Below the pieces are notes generated by a model. It ran no database searches, was not told the DNA's origin, and worked only from the letters and a program-made list of their open reading frames with translations. 61,025 bases of DNA from a marine gamma proteobacterium HTCC2080. Lineage in GTDB: Bacteria > Pseudomonadota > Gammaproteobacteria > Pseudomonadales > Halieaceae. Below, piece by piece: positions 56,385-61,025 of this stretch (position 1 is the first letter of the stretch; every line of letters starts with the position of its first letter). The stretch lies in the NCBI GenBank assembly GCA_000169115.1, contig AAVV01000016.1, positions 1-61,025 of the forward strand, read 5' to 3'. Both the position numbers and the translations under genes were made by a program.

Positions 56385-56400
56385 GGGGGCGTTAGCCCCC
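56385..56400 (+). other. Hairpin between hyuB-like and rutA-like genes
   Basis: GGGGGC (56385-56390) and GCCCCC (56395-56400) form a perfect 6-bp stem with a GTTA loop, 11 bases after the HyuB stop. No T-run follows, so it is more likely a processing or stability element than a terminator, and the downstream gene is probably reached by readthrough. Confidence 0.5.
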
Positions 56401-56428
56401 TGTCTGTAGTGGTGTAGGAGCGTGACTT

Positions 56429-57487
56429 ATGAAGTTTGGTGTATTCCTGCCCAACGGCAGTAATGGTTACATTCCCTCAGCGGGTAGCCCGGTTTACCAG
56501 CCGACCTACCAGCACAACCTCGACATATCCCTGGCGGCGGAAAAACATGGACTGGACTTTGTCCTTTCCATGATGAAGTTCCGAGGATTTGGCGGTGAAA
56601 CGGGTTATTGGGACAGCTGTCTAGAATCTTTTACCCTCATGGCGGGCTTGGCAGCTGCTACTGAGAGCATTGGTTTGTTTCCTTCGATATCAATCTTGAG
56701 TCAGCATCCCGCCGTAGTAGCTCGAATGGTGTCTACCATTGATGACATCAGTGGCGGCCGCTGTGGCCTTAATATTGTGACGGGGTGGAATCGCCCCGAA
56801 TATGCCCAGATGGGGATGTGGCCTGGTGATGAGCACTATCAGCGTCGCTACGAGTACGCTGGTGAATATGTACAGATTCTTCAGGCCTTGTGGCGTGATG
56901 GACGGGCGACGTGGGAAGGCGAATACTTTCAATTGGACGACTGCTCGGTGTTGCCTCAGCCCAAGCGCGAGATACCGTTAGTGTGTGCCGGCCAGTCTCC
57001 TGCGGGTCGTCAGTTTGTGGCGGAATACGCCGACTATCAGTTTGTTTTGACCAGTGAAGACAACTTGGTCACCTCAGTAAAAGATATTCGAGCCAAGGCA
57101 GAAAGCACTGGGCGTGATGTGGGTATCTATGCGTTGTTTCACCTCATCGTGGCCGATACCGATGAGCAAGCCCGGACTGAAGTTGACGCGATTATTGACG
57201 GTGCAGACCACGGGGCCATCAGTAATATCCTCGCCAGCGCCGATTTAGACACTAATACTGGCGGAACAGCTGATCAGCTTAAGGCTGCCCTTAACCAGAG
57301 CGTCGAGGCGGGCAATATGGCGTTCATGGGTATTCCGGTCATCTACGGTTCACCCGATACCGTGGTGGGCCGCATAGAGGGCATTGTGGAGCGCACGGGT
57401 ATAGATGGCATGCTCTTTAGCTGGCCCGATTTTGTTGGGGGTATCGAACGCTTTGGCTCTGAGGTGCTACCCGCACTAAAGCTTTGA
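56429..57487 (+). CDS. RutA-like flavin-dependent monooxygenase
   Basis: The 352-residue luciferase-fold protein closely follows RutA: LSMMKFRGFGGETGYWD at residues 46-62, LESFTLMAGLAAAT, NIVTGWNRPEYAQMGMWPGD and VCAGQSPAGRQFVAEYADYQF. RutA opens the uracil ring between N3 and C4 using FMN. The usual rutB-F neighbours are absent here, though isochorismatase and RutD-like genes are in the same island. The substrate may be another N-heterocycle. It follows HyuB by 54 bp and converges with a small gene after 15 bp. Confidence 0.85.
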   Translation: MKFGVFLPNGSNGYIPSAGSPVYQPTYQHNLDISLAAEKHGLDFVLSMMKFRGFGGETGYWDSCLESFTLMAGLAAATESIGLFPSISILSQHPAVVARMVSTIDDISGGRCGLNIVTGWNRPEYAQMGMWPGDEHYQRRYEYAGEYVQILQALWRDGRATWEGEYFQLDDCSVLPQPKREIPLVCAGQSPAGRQFVAEYADYQFVLTSEDNLVTSVKDIRAKAESTGRDVGIYALFHLIVADTDEQARTEVDAIIDGADHGAISNILASADLDTNTGGTADQLKAALNQSVEAGNMAFMGIPVIYGSPDTVVGRIEGIVERTGIDGMLFSWPDFVGGIERFGSEVLPALKL

Positions 57488-57502
57488 ACTGATGTTGCCG
57501 AT

Positions 57503-57865
57503 TTACCCGTCGTTTTCGACTTGGGAAACGACCGCGCTGTAGTCTCGATCTTCTGTAGCCTCGAGATCTTCGAGTTCACCGACAATAATGCGGGTCACCT
57601 CTTTGAAGATGGTCTGATGGCGAGCAGCCCGTGCTTCCATATCGGCATCTGTGAGCGCGTATTGCTCAATATCTTCACTGGAAAATAAACCCTTTTCGGC
57701 TGCCACTCGCTCTAAGGTGTCGAGTCGGTCCCGTGTTACTGATAACTCGCCGGTCAGCGCCATGACCATTGAGAGCAAACGGTCAACGTCGGGATTAGCG
57801 AAGTAATAAGGGCGTTTCCCTTTGGCCTTCCGCTGGAGCGTAATCTCAGATTCGTCGGGGCTCAT
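57503..57865 (-). CDS. Small hypothetical protein, coupled to a methyltransferase
   Basis: The 120-residue protein was not recognised. It starts SPDESEITLQRKAKGKRPYYFANPDVDRLL and has a heptad-like helix (about residues 30-58) and an acidic C-terminus, so a coiled coil is likely. No signal peptide or membrane helix is seen. The ATG at 57865 overlaps the methyltransferase stop (ATGA), so the two are translated together. It may be an accessory subunit of that enzyme. It converges with the RutA-like gene. Confidence 0.6.
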   Translation of the reverse strand: MSPDESEITLQRKAKGKRPYYFANPDVDRLLSMVMALTGELSVTRDRLDTLERVAAEKGLFSSEDIEQYALTDADMEARAARHQTIFKEVTRIIVGELEDLEATEDRDYSAVVSQVENDG

Positions 57866-59022
57866 TTTTGACACCCGTAGACAAACCACACACCGCCGCC
57901 GCCAAAATCTCCACCCTGAAAGGTGTTGCTGCGCTGGGTCTCTTGAAAAGCGCTGGGCACCATTATCTGAATGGGCTTGTGGCTTTGAAAGCCCGAATCA
58001 CGGGCCAAGGCTTCTAGGTCGAGCAGGTGACTCTTTCGCCAGAAAGGCTCGTTGTTGTTTTCGCTGTCCCAGTCAAAGAGGAACGTATCGAAGGGTTCCA
58101 TACCTTCATAGGGCGGCGTCTCTACATGCAACATCATGCCGCCGGGTTTAAGCACCCGGTGACATTCGCGAATAATATTTTTAATGGCAGCTGAGGAAGT
58201 CTCGTGGAGCAAAATATGAGAGACCACCAAGTCGAATGAGTTGTCTTCAAAGTCGATGGTTTCGGCATTCTGCTGGGAGAAATGTACTGGCAGCCCCATT
58301 GATGATGCCCGTGCGTGGGCATAGCGAAGCATGGGCGCGGCGACATCGATGGCATGCACCTCGGCCCCTTCAAAGCCGCTGACGTAGGGTAAGGTGCTGT
58401 GGCCGACGGCACAGCCCATATCGAGAATTCGAGTAGGCTTTAGTTCGGGGTGTTCCCGCTTAAGCCAAGCCACAGTACTGTCGCCCATGTCGGCGTTGTT
58501 GACGCCCATTTGCCCCATGGCATAAATGTAGACCGCACGATCATAAATAGCCCCCTGAGCGACATCATTGTTTATGTACTCGGTGTGATAGCCCCCGGGT
58601 TGGCAATGAATATCAACTGCCGTGTGATAAGCCGGAATTTTTAAATCAGGATTGAGTCGTAGGCTACCCGCCGCAGGCGTCTCAGAGGCCTGAGTCGCGA
58701 GCTCGTGAATAGCACGCTGTACTGGAATTTGTGCCGATGACCACATCATTTCCTGACTGGTGCGTAGTAGCGAGCTCCAGGCCTGATAGTGGCTATCCTG
58801 CTTCATCACCTGACCGACTTCCTGAATGGTTTCAGGCTCACGTTGGTGCTCGGCAATAAATTTACCCTTGGCGCGCTTCTCGTAAACGGTTTTTAGGCCG
58901 GGATGCAAGTCAGTGACTAAGTGCTCTTTGAAGGAGCGTACAAAATGCTGTCGCGCTAGCTCGTCATGGCTGGTTGTGGGAAGCGCGTCGTGTAGTTGTT
59001 GTTCTTTGTAAGCGTTTGGCAT
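57862..59022 (-). CDS. SAM-dependent methyltransferase with long N-terminal domain
   Basis: The 386-residue protein has a class I methyltransferase domain from about residue 195: motif I ILDMGCAVGHST (199-210), VHAIDVAAPML, the NSFDLVVSHILLHETS motif IV region and LKPGGMMLHVE. The first ~190 residues are not a known methyltransferase part and include a helix-rich and a GGYHTEYINN segment. Substrate is unknown. The gene is coupled to the small gene that follows it and is divergent from the SDR gene. Confidence 0.85.
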   Translation of the reverse strand: MPNAYKEQQLHDALPTTSHDELARQHFVRSFKEHLVTDLHPGLKTVYEKRAKGKFIAEHQREPETIQEVGQVMKQDSHYQAWSSLLRTSQEMMWSSAQIPVQRAIHELATQASETPAAGSLRLNPDLKIPAYHTAVDIHCQPGGYHTEYINNDVAQGAIYDRAVYIYAMGQMGVNNADMGDSTVAWLKREHPELKPTRILDMGCAVGHSTLPYVSGFEGAEVHAIDVAAPMLRYAHARASSMGLPVHFSQQNAETIDFEDNSFDLVVSHILLHETSSAAIKNIIRECHRVLKPGGMMLHVETPPYEGMEPFDTFLFDWDSENNNEPFWRKSHLLDLEALARDSGFQSHKPIQIMVPSAFQETQRSNTFQGGDFGGGGVWFVYGCQK

Positions 59023-59251
59023 AGCAGCGATCCTGTTCGTTCACTGGGAATAACCTCACTACTGAATATAGCCTAGTGCTACGCAGTCGCCAATGCCTCA
59101 ATGAGCAGTTTTTGGGGGGTGTCAATAATCAGGTATAACAATTTGTGAGTCTCGCAATCAAAGGCAAGATTAATGCGATCACAGTTGCCCTTTTCAGTCT
59201 GAACGTGCACCTTTGTGTTTTAAGTTTGTCACTGGTTTGGGAGGTTTGAAG

Positions 59252-60007
59252 ATGAGTGAGCGAGTCGCGTTAGTAACAGGAGCTGGTATCGGTTTGGGGC
59301 GTGCCACGGCCTTGGCGTTGGCCGATGCTGGGTATCGGGTCATTGTGACCGATGTCTTGTTAACCGAGGGTCAGGCCGTTGCCGATGAGATCGCTGAGCG
59401 AGGCGGTCAGGCTGAGTTTCATGGCCTTGATGTCACCAATACCCAGGCGGCTAATGCCGTTGTAAGCGATATAGAGGCACGTTGGGGCGCATTAAACGCG
59501 CTGGTACTCAATGCTGGCATTGCTCGCACATTGCCGCTGAGCTCTCTTGAAGATGAGGCTTGGGACGAAACTATGAATGTAAACCTCAAGGGCATGATGC
59601 GAGTTATGCGAGCGGCCATACCGGGCATGCAAAAGGCAGGCAGGGGTTCAATCGTTTGTCTTTCTTCTATTGTGGGCGCGGTACTGGGTTGGTCAGAACA
59701 TATTCCCTACGTGGCCAGCAAGGGAGGCGTTATGGGCATGGTGCGTTCGGCGGCACTGGAATTTGCGCCTAGTGGCATACGTGTTAACGGAATTGCACCC
59801 GGCGTCATACGTTCTGCGCAAACCCTTGACCCGGTTAATTCACTGGGAGAAGAGGGGTTGGCCGCTTTCGCCGAAACTGTACCGTTGGGGAGGGTTGGTA
59901 ATCCCGAGGATATTGCCGATGTTGCTGTATTTTTACTGTCCGATAAGGCGCGCTATTTGACCGGGCAAATCATTCCGGTCGATGGCGGAACCACCATTAG
60001 TCTGTAG
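59252..60007 (+). CDS. Short-chain dehydrogenase/reductase
   Basis: The 251-residue SDR has the nucleotide motif VTGAGIGLGRA (9-19), NAG at 87-89, the active site S139 and Y153-X3-K157 (YVASK), and a PGVIRSAQ segment. D34 in VTDVL suggests NAD. It may oxidise or reduce an alcohol or ketone intermediate, or a 3-hydroxyacyl compound. The ATG at 59252 follows GGAGGT. No copy of the shared operator was seen before it. A possible -10 (TATAAC at 59134) stands far upstream. Confidence 0.88.
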   Translation: MSERVALVTGAGIGLGRATALALADAGYRVIVTDVLLTEGQAVADEIAERGGQAEFHGLDVTNTQAANAVVSDIEARWGALNALVLNAGIARTLPLSSLEDEAWDETMNVNLKGMMRVMRAAIPGMQKAGRGSIVCLSSIVGAVLGWSEHIPYVASKGGVMGMVRSAALEFAPSGIRVNGIAPGVIRSAQTLDPVNSLGEEGLAAFAETVPLGRVGNPEDIADVAVFLLSDKARYLTGQIIPVDGGTTISL

Positions 60008-60130
60008 GGCATAACCGATTGCAGCATGGGTCACGTGAGCACACTGTAATAAATACATGTTGTCATCAACACAAGGCGTGTTCCCATGGTAATGAGGGGA
60101 AAAGCGTTAGAGGGGTGAAAACGGTAGGTC

Positions 60131-60165
60131 AAAAAAAAGGCAGGGTAGATACCCTGCCTTTTTTT
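60131..60165. terminator. Bidirectional rho-independent terminator
   Basis: A 9-bp inverted repeat, GGCAGGGTA (60139-60147) and TACCCTGCC (60150-60158), is flanked by eight A on the left and seven T on the right. It ends both the SDR transcript and the convergent TonB-receptor transcript. Confidence 0.9.
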
Positions 60166-60181
60166 GTTTCGGCGTTTAAGC

Positions 60182-61025
60182 TTAGAAGCTGTATTGCACC
60201 TCTACACCCGCACGACGCTGTGTACCGGGGCTGACAAAACCGCCACCGAATTCGGGGGCCAAAATCACCTCCGCAACAAACTGCTCGTCTGTTAGGTTAC
60301 GTGCGAAGGCCATAATGCTCCACTTCTCTCCGCGCAGACCTACTCTGAGGTTCGCTAGACCATAGCCGTCGACCTGTGTGCCGCCTTGTCCGGTTTCTGG
60401 GTCTTGTCCGTAGTTCGCGGGTGGTCCGCCAAACAGCGTTGCTGGAACGACATCGTCCTGGACGGTGTGATACCAGGTGTCTCCTTGGTAGGAGTACTCG
60501 AGCCGGCTGAACAGCTCGAAGCGACCCAGTGGCAGTGAGTACTGAATAGCCGCGTTGGCCGTGAACTCAGGGTTATTGGGAACGTCGTTACCTGCCGTGT
60601 AAGGGCGCAGGGCATTGACATCGATTTCACCATCTACCATTGAGTAACCCGCATCAAATCGCAGGTTATCGGTAATCGCCCAAGCTGCGCTGAGCTCAAA
60701 GCCTTGTAACGTTACTTCATCGATGTTCTCAGCGGTTCGCAACAAGCCAAAGGGGCCTACAAAGAATTCGAAGAACTGCATGTCATCAACTTCGGTATGG
60801 AAGACCGCGCCGTTGAGCTGCAAGTTGCCGTCTAAAAGCCCTGATCTAAAGCCCAATTCGAAGGAACTTGAGGTCTCCTCTCTTATGAGGTCAGGTGGGG
60901 CAACCAGTGCGCCTCCATTCTCTACAAGGTAGAAGTTTACGATTTGGCTTGCACCCGAGTTATTGAAACCACCGGCTTTGAAGCCTACGCCCCAGCTGGT
61001 GTACAAGGTAGTTGAATCGGTAGCA
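60182..61025 (-). CDS. TonB-dependent receptor, C-terminal part (cut by window end)
   Basis: The frame is open to the end of the window, so the 5' part is missing. About 280 residues are seen. They include LYTSWGVGFKAGGFNNSG, ELGFRSGLLDGNLQLN, LQGFELSAAWAITDNLRFDAGYS, LRVGLRGEKWSIMAFARNLTDEQF and a C-terminal barrel strand ending in phenylalanine. This is the late barrel of a TonB-dependent outer membrane receptor. The ligand is unknown, but its position next to the island would suit uptake of the island substrate. Confidence 0.9.
   Translation of the reverse strand, partial: ATDSTTLYTSWGVGFKAGGFNNSGASQIVNFYLVENGGALVAPPDLIREETSSSFELGFRSGLLDGNLQLNGAVFHTEVDDMQFFEFFVGPFGLLRTAENIDEVTLQGFELSAAWAITDNLRFDAGYSMVDGEIDVNALRPYTAGNDVPNNPEFTANAAIQYSLPLGRFELFSRLEYSYQGDTWYHTVQDDVVPATLFGGPPANYGQDPETGQGGTQVDGYGLANLRVGLRGEKWSIMAFARNLTDEQFVAEVILAPEFGGGFVSPGTQRRAGVEVQYSF

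Noticed and set aside
59112-59139. TTGGGG and TATAAC as a promoter before the SDR gene
   Set aside because: The spacing is 16 bases and the -35 is poor; the distance to the start is over 110 bases.

Overview
The window looks like a chromosomal stretch from a marine-type gammaproteobacterium near the OM60/NOR5 (Halieaceae), SAR92 or Spongiibacteraceae groups. This is inferred from gene order and protein character only. The gene strings map-glnD-dapC, rpsB-tsf-pyrH-frr-uppS-cdsA-dxr-rseP-bamA-skp-lpxD-fabZ-lpxA-lpxB-rnhB-dnaE, dapA-bamC-MBL and wrbA-DUF2069 are the same ones known from Pseudomonas and its relatives.

Positions 1-36600 are core genome. A wrbA-like end, a DUF2069 membrane protein, SppA and a Nudix hydrolase come first, then dapA-bamC-MBL, a lipid A acyltransferase, an LRR lipoprotein, a cyclase-like protein and rsmJ. 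A minus-strand block of lysine synthesis and nitrogen control follows (dapE, dapD, an ArsC-like protein, nth, dapC, glnD, map). A long plus-strand translation and envelope operon then runs from rpsB to dnaE. The accA gene that often follows dnaE is missing. A probable lipoprotein Nudix protein and a DUF1244 gene mark the transition.

Positions 37300-61025 are a catabolic island that I do not recognise as a described pathway. It holds an HMG-CoA-lyase-like enzyme, a nitroreductase, an acyl-CoA dehydrogenase, a MaoC hydratase, a GntR/UTRA repressor, a CitE-type lyase, an MmgE/PrpD protein and a 4-hydroxybutyryl-CoA dehydratase/HpaB homologue. It also holds a TauD dioxygenase, an EamA transporter, three isochorismatase-fold amidohydrolases, a RutD-like alpha/beta hydrolase, a class III CoA transferase, a two-subunit ATP-dependent hydantoinase/oxoprolinase and a RutA-like flavin monooxygenase. 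A methyltransferase, an SDR and a TonB-dependent receptor (cut by the window end) close it.

The main discovery is a shared operator, AAATGTnCGnACATTT. It appears at five promoter regions (41552, 43289, 47321, 48985, 52213) and ties most of the island into one probable GntR regulon. Three of the sites are in divergent promoter regions. At three promoters the operator overlaps a -10 box in an identical register, which suits repression. My reading, which is inference, is uptake and opening of an N-containing ring (lactam, imide, hydantoin or pyrimidine type) by the RutA-like and HyuAB enzymes. Isochorismatase enzymes would then remove amide nitrogen. The acid would be activated by the CaiB-type transferase, then hydrated and cleaved by MaoC and CitE, in the manner of itaconate degradation. 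Several members have unusual active sites or additions, described under findings.
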